Source of the DNA: CBDCWQ01 sp965223435
GTDB lineage: Bacteria > Myxococcota > Kuafuiibacteriia > Kuafuiibacteriales > Kuafuiibacteriaceae
Reading direction: 5' to 3'
NCBI GenBank assembly: GCA_965223435.1
Contig: CBDCWQ010000022.1
Location: forward strand, 558,001 to 622,000
DNA length: 64,000 nt
Shown here piece by piece: positions 7,518 to 17,988 of the stretch. Position numbers and translations under genes: made by a program. The notes under the pieces are model-generated. The model ran no database searches and was not told where the DNA came from. It saw only the letters and a list, made by a program, of their open reading frames with translations. Position 1 is the first letter of the stretch, and each line of letters begins with the position of its first letter.

Positions 7518-10500
7518 TTGGGAGAGGCGCAGTCCTTCTTGGACTACTATATAGGCTTTCCTGCTTCTTGTGGCGTTGTGCAAAAGAGCGCCCAAAACCT
7601 TCTGGATGCTCGCCAGGGGCGCACCGCAGGGTCGTTATTCGAAACACTCAGGTACGATGAAAATGCGGAAGCGTTGGCCTTCGATGTGCTGATCAAGAGC
7701 CTCGACATATCTTCTGGCCCCTATATGCTAACCGGGCAAAAGGACAACACCGGCAGCGCCTCCGATCTACCGCACCAGATGCGCATGGAAGCCCCACTGA
7801 CCGAATGGCCTCCTCACGCCTCCATGACCGAGGTGAAAGAATTGATCCGTCAAAGACTCAAAAGCGCGGTGAGGTCAGGCATTCAGAACCAGACAGGCCA
7901 GCTTGCCTACGAACTCGAGGGTATCGACTCGATTGCAGCGTTTCATCCCGAATCACCGGGTTACTGGCGATTCGTATCGATCGCTCTACGCACGGCCATG
8001 GCAGTCGCATTCCGAGCCGACATCACCTTCACCGCTGGCGGGGCTCCCACCGCCCTGCTTTCGGGTTTCTTGGCAAGAGCGGAGGCAGCTCGGCAACGGG
8101 CGTTGCGTCAATTCATCAACGAATTTGGGGACGGTCATCTGCCAAAAGTCGCCAGCCGCGCGAGTATGCAGCCCGCTTGGCTGCATCGCCTTCTTCGTAC
8201 GGGTCATCTTACGGCCACCGATTTCAAACGGCTGCTCGGTGGTCGCAGCGGATGGCCCGAAGGGATGCGTACGCATTGGCTTGACCGCCTCGCTCCAGCG
8301 TCTGATCAGCCGCCGGGTTCGGAATCGACGGGTCGGCTTTCTGACTTCCCGGCCCACCCCTTTGCCTTTGCTGCACCGAGTGGCGGTCCACGCGAAATCC
8401 TTGAAACCGCAGCAGTGTCGGAAGACACGCTCAGTGCGCCCCTAGGCGATGGCGTAAACGTGCCCGAAAACGGAGGCAAGTCGGTCTTCGCGGTGCTCGT
8501 AGACGACGAACGACAGCCCGTCATGAGCACCGATGCGAAGGCGGCCGCGAAATCCACGCTGATTCAATTCACGCTTGAAGAATCAGGCGTGCGTACGGCC
8601 GCAAACCTTCTTTTGGTTTACAGCCGAAGCAAGTCACGCTTGAAGAATCAGGCGTGCGTACGGCCGCAAACCTTCTTTTGGTTACAGCCGAAGCAAGGAA
8701 CCCAAGGAAATCAAGATCGAGCACACCCACTCTTTTGTGCAAATCGATTCAACCGTGACCATCTCTGGCGACCCAGAGGGTGAAACGACAGCCGCGGAGG
8801 AGCTACGGGTTGAGCTGAATCCGGCATTGATCCCCAAAAACCTTGGTGACGAAATTTATGATGTTATCCACTTCAAAGATGCAGTGACGGGCGAGACCCT
8901 CGACCGGGTTCTCGTGAGGACCACCATCCGAACCCTTGCGCCTATCGAAATGCCCACCGTAACGCCCGAGGTCCTGGACTTTGAGATCCCAGATTCGGGA
9001 AATGAACCTATCTGTCGCTCCTTCTCTGTGTTTGGGAAATCGCTGTCGGCCATCTCCTGGCGCACCCATGAGGGCTTTGTCTTCCACGCTCAGCACGCCC
9101 AACTGTTCGATGACAAGGCAATCTACGGCTTCGACATTCGTCACATGCCGGATCTGGTGCCCATCAACGCACTGTTCCCAAAAGGTGGGACTGGGGCTGC
9201 AGGTTTTGCGAAGCCCGATCTACCCAAATATGCGGGCGAGAACGGACGTGTGAAAATCTTTGTTTTGGATACCGATCGGAGCCTTGATGAAAATCGTCGA
9301 CACGTTTCTCATGCATCACAATTTGTGGCAAGGTATCTTGTCGATCGCCAACTACTTCCCGCATGATGCAGCCCGGGCCGAGTGGCTTCGAACGATGGAG
9401 GGATTTTTGCTCGGCTGGTTCTTCAACACAACTGCAGCAGAGCTGGCGGCGGGTATTCATGTCGAAAGCCACACGGTCTTTGGGTTTCCGTCGTGGTGGG
9501 TCGCAAGCCCGCGCGATTCCCTAGACGTAGGGGGCCTCCAGGTGAGTCCGCGGGAGACAATCCATCCCATCGGACCTCTGCCCACCGTTGCCGGATCGAA
9601 CCCTCGCGATGACGAGGTCCCCCCCCCGCTCAAAGACAATAGAAAGAAAGGATCAAAGCAGAAACCCCGAGGGGTTCCAGCGGGTGTCGTCGATTTGCTG
9701 CCAACTTCTGATGAAGACGATGTGTGGCCTTGCATCGCAGATGCCCGTCGTCACCGCCGAGAGCTGATCCGTGAAGGCTACTTCTACGAAAAGAAGATCG
9801 ATGCCTGGAAAGGCCTGCGTCACCCCACAAAGCTATTCGAGAACAAAGACAAACTATCGAGTGACCACATCAAGACCCTGTACAAAGACTATCAGAAGTC
9901 GCTGGCATGCGTACATACTTACTATTACGTTCACGACTACGGCGGTTGGATGGAACGGTGGTTCAGTCACTCAGAAAAGCACTACGCCCTGGACGCAGCC
10001 AACGACTTGTTCGACTTTGAGAACGCTCTTGCAAAAGACGGATATGCAAATCCTCCGCACAACACGGAAGACAAAGATAGCGTGTGGCATGCGCTGGTCG
10101 CTGCACGCATGGCGGAAAACGAACTCACCGAGAATAGCTACTTCTATCGCAAAAAAGTGAAAATTTGGTTCGGTCTACGAAACCCGGTCCGTGACTTCGT
10201 GAACCCAGAGGTGCTCGAGGTACGTGTCATGAGGAAAGTTCATGACCAATACTTGTCGGCGCTTGAAATCCTTCGAAAGTACCGAAATGAGCACTCCCGC
10301 GACCAGTACCTGGTCATGATCCCGGTTTCAACAGGCAAGGCCACCGTTATGGTCCCGACTTGGCATGATAGCCGTACCGAAAACAATCTGATTCTGAATA
10401 TCAGCGGCGACCTCTTAGATGCGAACAGCAAGGCTCTAAAAAATATGCAAAAGAACGAAAAAGAAGAAATAGTTTCCGCTTATGGCGTAGATGAGCGGAG

Positions 10501-10567
10501 GGGAACGAGTGTACCAGCAAAAGGGGCAGGTCAATGGGGAATGCTTGGCGTCGCGGAAACGCGTTGA
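7518..10567 (+). pseudogene. Giant secreted protein family, copy I (5'-truncated, two frame breaks)
   Basis: Three overlapping frames (7518-8633, 8634-9290, 9290-10567) join to about 1000 residues. The first break is a 64/65-bp tandem duplication at 8569-8697; removing one unit restores VYSRSKEPKEIK and the frame. The second is an extra A in a short A run near 9293. The segment from IYGFDIR (9121) through LLGWFF (to about 9424) aligns with copy II (IYGFDLR at 45820, FLGWFF to about 46122). After that the C-terminus differs: a Lys/Glu-rich helical unit of about 75 residues occurs twice (VWPCIADARR with EGYFYEKK; VWHALVAARM with NSYFYRKK). No signal sequence remains because the 5' end is cut at napA. 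Function unknown. Confidence 0.6.
8569..8697 (+). repeat. 65-bp tandem duplication inside giant copy I
   Basis: Bases 8569-8633 (65 bp) are repeated at 8634-8697 (64 bp) with a single missing T (GGTTTACAG versus GGTTACAG). Flanking sequence continues normally if one unit is removed. The near identity shows that the duplication is recent, and it breaks the reading frame. Confidence 0.95.
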
Positions 10568-10609
10568 GTCTATTCGCATCGATGAGTCGTCGACGATTGG
10601 AAGTCGCTT

Positions 10610-11929
10610 TTAGTTGAGGTTGTGTCGTCTAATAAGATCGATAAGGTATCTTCGACTCACCTGCCCAACCCGGGAAGCTTCAGATACGTTGCCGCGTGTG
10701 CGCTCCAGGAGCGCGCGAAGATAATACGCCTCGAACTCCCTGAGGACCTGAGCACGGCCGTCCTTATATGTCCCTCGGGCGAGCTCAAGCAGTGGGATGC
10801 GCTCTCCGTCGGGCGCTGCGGAAGGCGGGGAGAGTGTCCATGCACCCTCTTCACCCAGCGCCAGCAGTGAGTCTACCGCGTTGCGAAGCTCACGTACGTT
10901 CCCGGGCCATGAGTGGCTAGCCATTCGAGCGAGGGCATCAGGGGAGACAACTTCTTCCATGGGCCCATTGTGTCCGGACTCTCTAAGGAAATGTTCAATG
11001 AGAATCGGAATATCCTCGACACGTTCTCGGAGCCTCGGGATGTCGATGTGAGTGACCGCGAGACGGTAGTAGAGATCTTCTCGGAAGGAGCGGTTGTTGA
11101 CGGCGCCACGGAGATCGCGGTGCGTGGCTGCGAGTACACGCACATCAACCCGGATTGTCTCCGCGCCACCCACCCGACGAATTGATCGCCGTTCCAGGAC
11201 ACCGAGGAGGGCAACCTGAAGGTCGCTGGGGAGGTCGCCGATCTCATCGAGGAAGAGGGTGCCGCCCTCAGCTCTTTCGAATGCACCGATGCGCTTGCTT
11301 TCGGCACCTGTGAATGCACCGGGCTCATGACCGAAGAGTTCACTGGCCACGAGGGATGGTACGAGAGCTGCACAGTCTACGATTTCAAAAGGATGAGCGG
11401 AACGAAGGCTTGCGCGATGAACCGCGTGGGCGACGACCTCTTTTCCGACGCCAGTTTCCCCGCGGAGCAGCACCGAAACATCGGATTTTGCAATACGCTC
11501 AACCCGTTTCATCAGTCGACGCATGGCCTGGGAGCGGCCCAAGATCCCGTGGAAGGATTCCTCAGTATGGGCGTCGAGTGACAGGGTGTCTCCGTCGAGA
11601 ATCTGGATGGCGCTGTGGCCGAGGTCGACGCTTGTCCCTGGCTGAAGCCGGGCCTTTTCAACAAAGACGTTCCCGATGCGAGTGCCATTCGTAGAGCCTA
11701 GGTCCGTCACAATGAGATCGCCCATCGTTTGACAAAGTTCCATGTGATATCGAGAAACGGTCGGGTCCGTTAGAACGAGACTGTTGTCCGAGGCGGTTCC
11801 AATGGAGATTGTCTCCGCGTCTGCGATGGCCTGGAGTCCAACGTCCTGGCCTCGGGTGACCCTTACGCAGAGTGCTTTGATCTGGGGTGGTTGCTTGCTT
11901 ACGCGCTCCGTACAGGCCTGTGCGTTCAC
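10610..11929 (-). CDS. FHA-domain sigma54 enhancer-binding activator
   Basis: A 439-residue regulator. An FHA domain occupies about residues 30-110 (SRYHMEL, TDLGSTNGTRIG), which binds phosphothreonine. The AAA+ domain has Walker A GETGVGKE (157-164), the sigma54-contacting GAFTGA loop (204-209) and Walker B GGTLFLDEIGDL (222-233). A Fis-type helix-turn-helix closes the protein (NVSEASRVGQVSRRYL). Start is GTG at 11929; the nearby ATG is out of frame. In myxobacteria such FHA activators take their signal from Ser/Thr kinases rather than histidine kinases. Two kinase genes follow within 8 kb, and three sigma54-type promoters occur in this window, so it is a good candidate for their activator; that link is inference. 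Confidence 0.93.
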   Translation of the reverse strand: MNAQACTERVSKQPPQIKALCVRVTRGQDVGLQAIADAETISIGTASDNSLVLTDPTVSRYHMELCQTMGDLIVTDLGSTNGTRIGNVFVEKARLQPGTSVDLGHSAIQILDGDTLSLDAHTEESFHGILGRSQAMRRLMKRVERIAKSDVSVLLRGETGVGKEVVAHAVHRASLRSAHPFEIVDCAALVPSLVASELFGHEPGAFTGAESKRIGAFERAEGGTLFLDEIGDLPSDLQVALLGVLERRSIRRVGGAETIRVDVRVLAATHRDLRGAVNNRSFREDLYYRLAVTHIDIPRLRERVEDIPILIEHFLRESGHNGPMEEVVSPDALARMASHSWPGNVRELRNAVDSLLALGEEGAWTLSPPSAAPDGERIPLLELARGTYKDGRAQVLREFEAYYLRALLERTRGNVSEASRVGQVSRRYLIDLIRRHNLN

Positions 11930-12109
11930 GCATCAAGGGTAGCACCCTGACGAGAAGCGCGATAGCGTCGGATTCTGAAGTGAGTTGTGGACGGAGCCGT
12001 GACCGGTGGCTTGTACCAGGTGGGTGGTGAGGGCACATAGGGCCCCGGGATCTTCTACAGTACGACATTGGCCGTAATGACGCTGAAGTGTGAATATTCG
12101 TGAACTCGA

Positions 12110-15100
12110 ATGAAGAATCTCGGCCCGGAGAAACGGTCTACCCCGCGAAGAGCTCTGCGTTCCCATGGGAACGGGGTGCTTATGTGGGGTCTCGTTCTTT
12201 TCGCGTGCCAAAAGGATCCCGCGACGGTTCTGTTCGTCGAGGATCCTTTCGACCTTGCGCGCGGCTCTGAGACTTTGGTGATTTTCGATGCGTTTCGGGC
12301 AGAGCCTGTCGCTCATGCGTCGATTCGAGGGCTCAGTTTTCCTTTTGACTTGGCTTTGGTTCAGGAGCGTGAAGGACCAAGAACCTTTGTTCTGGAGGCC
12401 CGACGGGGCACCCCAGGCGAGGTTCTAGCCCGGGGTGTTGTGGCGGTCGAGTTCCACGACAATGACTTTGGAGTCGTAACCGCGCGTTTAGGACCAGCCT
12501 GTGTCCATTTTTTGTGCGAGTCTGGTCGAGTTCCGGTGTGTGTGCCTGAGCGGGATCATGGGCATTGTGGGGCGCCCGATAAGCGGCGCTACTGCGATAT
12601 GAATCAGGGTTGTCAAGATCGTCCTGCGTGCGATTTTGATTTGGATGGCATGGAGGATATCGATGATCGGAATCCGTGTACCGTAGACGCGTGCTCGGCA
12701 GAAGAAGCGGTGTTGAATCTCCCTCGCTCTGACGGGGAGGCGTGCGCCGACGCAGACATTGTTGACGGAGAATGCGTCGATGGGGTCTGCCAACTGAGGC
12801 GGCCCAAGCCCCCACCGATCGTTTTTCGAGATCCGAAGACCAAGAGTCCCAATATCGCGCAGAGTTTTACCGTCGATCTTGAACATCTGGGGCCCCTATC
12901 GGACGACTTGAGCTTCCATCTTTCGGAGACTTCGACGACTCCTCCGGGAGCCGGGGATCCTTCGTGGGTCGAAGAGCTCCCAAAATCGTTCATGTTTAGT
13001 CCGGGCGAAGGTACCAAGACTGCATACTTGTGGGTCAGAAATGCCTTTGGGGTGCCAAGTACTGCTCCTTCGGTGGCATCCATTCTTTTGTCTCCGGATG
13101 TCATTCGTATTGGTGCGGAGCCAACGGGGTGTCCGATCGTCGATCGCGGACCATGCAGCCATGTATGGCCCTCCCATTCTGAACAGCTGACTATTGCAAC
13201 CCCGTCGAACAATGTGCTCCAAGACGCCATCGACGGAGCTTCACCTGGTGCAGTGATTTGGCTTTATCCTGCGCCGAATGGGGAGGTCTACGTAGGGCGC
13301 GTTCAAGTAACGAAGTCATTGATCATTCAGGGGGCGCCCGAAAGTGACGCAGCTTCGATTCGGCTCCAGGCGCCCAATGATACTGTGGGACCGGTGTTTC
13401 ATCTGAAGGCGGACAACGTCACTTTGCGTCGTTTCACTATCGTTGGGCGGGTTGCTCCTGATGTGGCGATCAGTGCAGTCGGCAACAGTAACGCCGGGGC
13501 TAAGGAAGAGGGGTGGACGGGGGGACATCTTGTCGAGCAGATGTTTTTCGATGGACGAAGTAGTAAGCCACCTTTCCGAGGCTTTTCATTCGCAATTGTG
13601 CCCGGGGATCGAAGTACGATTCGCAACAACTGGTTCTATGGTTGGTGGCGGGGCATTGCCGATGCCAGCGGGCGCTCAGACCGTCGTCTCCGGGGGACAC
13701 GAGTTCTGCACAACACCATAGTTTCGCCGCGCCCCTTTGAGGCCATCGAGGTGATGGACTCGGAGGATGTGGTGGTTCGCAACAACGTTCTCATGACCTT
13801 GGACGAACGGACAGATCGCGCCGCAATACGCGCGGATCAGGATACACGGGGTCTTAAGGTTGAGGGGAATTTGATAGCGGGATGGGGCCGAGTCGTGAGC
13901 GATCTTGTTGGTCCCTTGCCTTCGGAGCTTCAGCTTGGGTACCCCGGACTCGTCCATATGGGAGATCCGAGACCCGCCGAAGGGGGCGCGGCGATCGATC
14001 AGGCCGTTCTAGACGACGCCCGTGGCCGGTTTGATCTTTATGGAAACGATCGACTGGTGGGCCAACGGCCGGATGTAGGGGCCGTGGAGGCGCCTTCTGG
14101 CCTACGGCTTGCGCGTCTTCCTGAGGTCATCAAAGTGGGGCTTGAGTCTTCGAGTTGTCCGGCGCCCGACGGGGTTTGCGATTTTTTTAGCGGTTCGTCT
14201 GACGAGGTGCTGCCGATAGTTCAGGCTTTGGCGGCCGCCCGCCCGGGTTCGACCGTCGAGCTCTACGATGACGCTGGGGCGCCGGTGATCTATCCCTTCG
14301 AATCGATGATTATCGACCGAAGGGTCCACTTGCGGCGTGCTCCGGGGGTGGCGGACGGAGGAGTGATCATCGAGTTTCCGGCGGACTCTCAGGGCGCAAT
14401 TCGGGTAGTCCAGGCAGATGACGTGAGGATTTCGGGTCTGACGATCCGCTGCTTCAAGTGCATTCGGGTCATTGTCTTTGACCTGGGCGAGAACAGCGAG
14501 CCAGGGAGTGAGCTTGCCGCGGAGCGGGGGATTATCGAAGGCATTCGGGTCTTCGGGGACGGAGGCTTCGGCTTTGAGCCTGGACATGGAGGCGTTCTTC
14601 GGTCCAGTCTTTTCCACGGGAGACCTTCGAAGTCGGGTTTGGGTCCCTGCAACCTGATCCGCACGGCTGCTCATGGGGCGCAGGCAATCAACAACACGAT
14701 GTACTCAGAAGACTACCTGTCCGATATGTGCGTGCCCTTTGCGCTCGAGGGGGCCCGAGATTTTCTCGCCGCAAACAATCTGGTGGCGTTGACGGCGAGG
14801 GGGCCTGATCCACTTCGCGCAGCCTCTGGAAACGAGGGTACGATAGGTGAAGTCTTTGTAAACAACCATTTCTATGGCCTGGATTCGCTTGGGGCACAGC
14901 ACGTCAGTATTACCGAAGAAGCAAACTGCGCGAGTCAAAGCCCGAGCGCGGATCTTAAGTGCCCCGGAGCGCAGCCTATGTTTGTTGGCCCGGTAAACGG
15001 ATTGGACGCAAATTTGCGACTCGGGTCGAACTCGCCCGCCATCGATGCGGGTGATGCTGCCGGACTCCCTGTAGGACCTTCCGACTTCTATGGTGGTGCC

Positions 15101-15160
15101 CGAGAGCAGTCGATCGCCATCGACGTGGGGGCTCACGAACGGGGTTCCGAGGATCCATAA
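12110..15160 (+). CDS. Large beta-helix lipoprotein (right-handed parallel beta-helix)
   Basis: A 1016-residue exported protein. The N-terminus has a basic region and a short hydrophobic stretch ending VLFAC, a plausible lipobox near residue 33. A Cys-rich segment with a short acidic D-x-D-x-D loop (FDLDGMEDIDD) spans about 125-235. Two parallel beta-helix regions follow (about 370-660 and 690-1000), seen as repeated short strands with N-x-x-F/W turns such as STIRNNWFYG and FLAANNLVA, and each ends with the usual AIDxGA/VGAxE closing pattern (PDVGAVEAP; AIDVGAHERG). Such proteins bind or cleave polysaccharides or act as adhesins; no catalytic site can be named. No strong ribosome site is visible at the ATG at 12110. 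Confidence 0.75.
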   Translation: MKNLGPEKRSTPRRALRSHGNGVLMWGLVLFACQKDPATVLFVEDPFDLARGSETLVIFDAFRAEPVAHASIRGLSFPFDLALVQEREGPRTFVLEARRGTPGEVLARGVVAVEFHDNDFGVVTARLGPACVHFLCESGRVPVCVPERDHGHCGAPDKRRYCDMNQGCQDRPACDFDLDGMEDIDDRNPCTVDACSAEEAVLNLPRSDGEACADADIVDGECVDGVCQLRRPKPPPIVFRDPKTKSPNIAQSFTVDLEHLGPLSDDLSFHLSETSTTPPGAGDPSWVEELPKSFMFSPGEGTKTAYLWVRNAFGVPSTAPSVASILLSPDVIRIGAEPTGCPIVDRGPCSHVWPSHSEQLTIATPSNNVLQDAIDGASPGAVIWLYPAPNGEVYVGRVQVTKSLIIQGAPESDAASIRLQAPNDTVGPVFHLKADNVTLRRFTIVGRVAPDVAISAVGNSNAGAKEEGWTGGHLVEQMFFDGRSSKPPFRGFSFAIVPGDRSTIRNNWFYGWWRGIADASGRSDRRLRGTRVLHNTIVSPRPFEAIEVMDSEDVVVRNNVLMTLDERTDRAAIRADQDTRGLKVEGNLIAGWGRVVSDLVGPLPSELQLGYPGLVHMGDPRPAEGGAAIDQAVLDDARGRFDLYGNDRLVGQRPDVGAVEAPSGLRLARLPEVIKVGLESSSCPAPDGVCDFFSGSSDEVLPIVQALAAARPGSTVELYDDAGAPVIYPFESMIIDRRVHLRRAPGVADGGVIIEFPADSQGAIRVVQADDVRISGLTIRCFKCIRVIVFDLGENSEPGSELAAERGIIEGIRVFGDGGFGFEPGHGGVLRSSLFHGRPSKSGLGPCNLIRTAAHGAQAINNTMYSEDYLSDMCVPFALEGARDFLAANNLVALTARGPDPLRAASGNEGTIGEVFVNNHFYGLDSLGAQHVSITEEANCASQSPSADLKCPGAQPMFVGPVNGLDANLRLGSNSPAIDAGDAAGLPVGPSDFYGGAREQSIAIDVGAHERGSEDP

Positions 15161-15170
15161 AGTCTGAAGT

Positions 15171-16070
15171 TTAGCGGACTCGAAGAGTCCCTACGTCCGT
15201 GTGGGGAATGGCGTCACGGGTCGCTACATATCCGGCGACTCCAGAAGCGGTGACAATGGCACCCAACACAACCCAGAACCACACCCTTTCGTAGATCGCG
15301 CTGGCTTCAATTTGGCCTGCGGAGACTCGGATGTTCATTGGACTCGTTGGATCGCCCTCGGTTATCAATGGGGCGCCTGCTTGGTCGCGGGTGACGAGAT
15401 AGAACAGTACATGTATTCCCTGAGTGTTCGCGGTCCAGCTGGCGGGAATCTGAGCTCGCCATACACCGGTCGCATCTGCTTGCAGCGCAAGAGAAGAATA
15501 GGCGGGATCACTCGCGCGCCGATACCATACCTCTAGTGCGTCTACGATGCCCCTTGGATCCCGCAGACGATAGCTGAAGAAAATGGGTTTCCCCCCTGGC
15601 GACCGCTTTGGGTGGGTTCCGCTCAGCGCCAGCTCGGCGATCTGTCGTTGTCGGGTGAGCGCGTGCGTTTGTGCAAGGATGGCCTTCTCTTCGACCTGTA
15701 CCTTGCGAAATACCGCAAGAATCTTGTGGGGCGTGTCTTGAGGAAGGTCGAAATCAGGTTTGACGCGTAGTACGAAGCGAAACGCCTTCTCTGCATCAAA
15801 CACACGGCCCACGATGGATAAACAGTTCGCGTACATGATGTTGAGCCGGATTTTGCTATCGGTATCCAAGTGGTCGGAATCGACAAGGACGGCCTCGATG
15901 ACCTCGAGTGCTAGGTCGTAGTCTAGTTGCCGGTAAAGGGACTCCGCGCGTTCGATCGAGCGGTCGATGGCACGCGGGCTCGATAGCGCTGTTAGTACTA
16001 CTGTTAGGATTGCGGGGCTGCTCAGCAAGGTGCACCAAGCATACCGTTTTCGTGAACGAGTCCGAAGCAA
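15171..16070 (-). CDS. Exported TPR-type protein with C-terminal membrane anchor
   Basis: A 299-residue protein starting at TTG with GAGG just upstream. A signal-like hydrophobic stretch lies at about residues 15-30. A helical TPR-like part follows (ESLYRQLDYDLALEVI; DAEKAFRFVLRVKPDF), then a beta-sandwich-like part (IFFSYRLRDP; VWRAQIPASW) and near the C-terminus one membrane helix (VWFWVVLGAIVTASGVAGY). This layout is common beside Ser/Thr kinases in myxobacteria, where it may act as a periplasmic sensor or scaffold. It is divergent from the PEGA kinase gene, with a shared 104-bp intergenic region. A small hairpin (GGACTC GAA GAGTCC) at 15176-15190 lies at its 3' end, facing the end of the beta-helix gene. 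Function inferred from context only. Confidence 0.65.
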   Translation of the reverse strand: MLRTRSRKRYAWCTLLSSPAILTVVLTALSSPRAIDRSIERAESLYRQLDYDLALEVIEAVLVDSDHLDTDSKIRLNIMYANCLSIVGRVFDAEKAFRFVLRVKPDFDLPQDTPHKILAVFRKVQVEEKAILAQTHALTRQRQIAELALSGTHPKRSPGGKPIFFSYRLRDPRGIVDALEVWYRRASDPAYSSLALQADATGVWRAQIPASWTANTQGIHVLFYLVTRDQAGAPLITEGDPTSPMNIRVSAGQIEASAIYERVWFWVVLGAIVTASGVAGYVATRDAIPHTDVGTLRVR

Positions 16071-16174
16071 CGCCTCAGTGTAGGATGGGGTGGTGCGGGG
16101 GAGCTGTAGGTGTATGTCGTCTTCCCGGATGACGGTGATTCCATTGCAAATGCCTGTTACAACGAGGCAAGCGC

Positions 16175-17929
16175 GTGGGGTTGGTGCTCAACAAGTACGA
16201 AGTGCTTCGACGGCTGGCGGTCGGTGGCATGGGGGAGGTTTTTCTTGCGCGTCAACGGGCCCCTGCCGGAATGGACCGGCTGGTTGTACTGAAGACTATG
16301 CTTCCGGAATACGCGCGATCCGAGGAATTTGTTCGACAGTTTTTCGACGAGGCCCGGGTAGCGGCCAGTTTGAGTCATCCAAATGTGGTTGCAATCTATG
16401 AAGCTGGTTCTTGGCGTGGAACTGCGGTCATCGCCATGGAGTTCATTAATGGCGAGACAGTCGCCAGCATGCTCCATCGCTTTGTGCTCGAGGGCATCAA
16501 TCCTCCTTTGGGCTTGGCGGCTTGGATCATCCGTGATGCAGCGAGGGCCTTAGACTACGCTCACAGCGCTGTCGGTGCCGATGGTCAGGCGCTGATGGTG
16601 GTTCATCGTGATGTGAGCCCCGACAATATCATGGTGCGAAAAGATGGCATTGTAAAGGTAGTGGATTTTGGCATAGCGACTGCGTCCCATCGGGAAACAC
16701 GGACAGCAACAGGCGTGGTTAAGGGCAAGTTCCGTTACATGGCACCGGAGCAATTACGAGGTGGTGTTGTAACTGCCTTGAGTGACCAGTTTTCGCTGGG
16801 GGTGGTGTTCTGGGAGCTTCTAACTCAAGGCCGCCTTTTTCGCCGGGCCGCGGGGGAAGCCGAAGTCCTTCAGTTTTTCGAGAAGCGAGAGTCAGTGCCT
16901 CCACCGTCTACTCAGAACGGGAGGGTGCCTGAAGAATTCGATGCCGTGGTCGTAAGAATGATGCAGGTGGACGCAAGAAACAGGTATCCAAGCTGTGGCA
17001 TGGTGGCTGAAGTTCTAGAGAACCTGATTTCCGTTCACGGAGTGAGTTTTTCCCAGAAGTCGCTCGCTCAGTTTGTGGATCAGAACCTGGGCACGGATTC
17101 TTTAGGCGGAGGACTCGAAGCCCTTATGAACGCCCGCACCAATAGTTGGACGGATACGTTTGGAGCTGACCACGATCTACGAAATGGCTATGATAAATAT
17201 GGAACGCGACCCCACAGACCCAAGGCCCGTGCAAGGAAATGGGCTCGGAGCCGGTTCTTCTCGGGTGCTATGGCTTTTTCTGCCGTGTTGAGTGTGTTCG
17301 TGGCGGGGACTGTATTGTTTTCGCAGAGGCCTAAGTCGGGGGCACCGGTCGGCGTTCAAGATGCAGTGAGCGTTTCGAGCGCACTTCATGTGGATGGAAC
17401 AACTGATGGTGAGTCGGTCGCTCCGTCGTCACAAGGCCACAGTGACTTAGGCGCGCTGATATTGAGCAGCGACCCACCGGGCGCCGTGGTCTATGTAGAC
17501 GGTGCGATCATGGGTAGAACCTCAACTTCCGTGTTGAGTCTTGAGCCCCTCGTTTCGCACAAGGTCGTTTTCAAGAAGGCGGGATATCAAATCAAGCTCA
17601 TGCCGATCACGCTCCAGGCAAGCGAAGAGCGGCAAGTCCATGCGGTTTTGAAACGCGCGAGGCGGCGGCGCCGCGGGGAGAGTGCATCGCGTTCTGGTAT
17701 GCTGCACGGAGGCTTCGGTCAGGTTACAGTACGGACCACACCGTGGACGGAGGTGTGGCTGGGAGGGCGCCTCTTAGGCACCACACCTCTGTTCCAGGTG
17801 AAGTTGCCTGCGGGGGTACACATGTTTCGTTTTAAAAACCCAAAGATGGGTATCAACATGTTGAAAAAGGTGAAAGTGCGTACAGAAAAGACAACAAAAC
17901 TTGATATAGATCTCCCACGTTCAAGGTAA
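16175..17929 (+). CDS. Membrane Ser/Thr protein kinase with two PEGA domains
   Basis: A 584-residue kinase. The cytoplasmic kinase domain has the glycine loop AVGGMGEV (residues 15-22), catalytic Lys40, helix-C Glu59, HRDVSPDN (144-151) and DFG (164-166), so all catalytic residues are present. One membrane helix lies near residues 357-380. Outside the membrane two PEGA domains follow, near 425-495 (SSDPPGAVVYVDG) and 514-580 (VRTTPWTEVWLGG). PEGA domains bind cell-surface material, so this looks like a surface-sensing kinase. Start is GTG with GAGG upstream. It is divergent from the TPR gene at 15171 and convergent with the tandem kinase at 17989. Confidence 0.93.
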   Translation: MGLVLNKYEVLRRLAVGGMGEVFLARQRAPAGMDRLVVLKTMLPEYARSEEFVRQFFDEARVAASLSHPNVVAIYEAGSWRGTAVIAMEFINGETVASMLHRFVLEGINPPLGLAAWIIRDAARALDYAHSAVGADGQALMVVHRDVSPDNIMVRKDGIVKVVDFGIATASHRETRTATGVVKGKFRYMAPEQLRGGVVTALSDQFSLGVVFWELLTQGRLFRRAAGEAEVLQFFEKRESVPPPSTQNGRVPEEFDAVVVRMMQVDARNRYPSCGMVAEVLENLISVHGVSFSQKSLAQFVDQNLGTDSLGGGLEALMNARTNSWTDTFGADHDLRNGYDKYGTRPHRPKARARKWARSRFFSGAMAFSAVLSVFVAGTVLFSQRPKSGAPVGVQDAVSVSSALHVDGTTDGESVAPSSQGHSDLGALILSSDPPGAVVYVDGAIMGRTSTSVLSLEPLVSHKVVFKKAGYQIKLMPITLQASEERQVHAVLKRARRRRRGESASRSGMLHGGFGQVTVRTTPWTEVWLGGRLLGTTPLFQVKLPAGVHMFRFKNPKMGINMLKKVKVRTEKTTKLDIDLPRSR

Positions 17930-17988
17930 GTGTACTTCTTACGTGTTTTTCTCCGGCCCGACTGGCTACGGAGTGGTTCGCAGGACGA

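Noticed and set aside
12066..12085. TTGGCCGTAATGACGCT as a sigma54 promoter for the beta-helix gene
   Set aside because: GG and GC have the right spacing, but the -12 element lacks TTGC and the -24 element lacks CAC; too weak to claim.
17940..17985. Hairpin CTCCG...CGGAG between the two convergent kinase genes as terminator
   Set aside because: The T run lies on the wrong side of the stem and the stem is only five bases.
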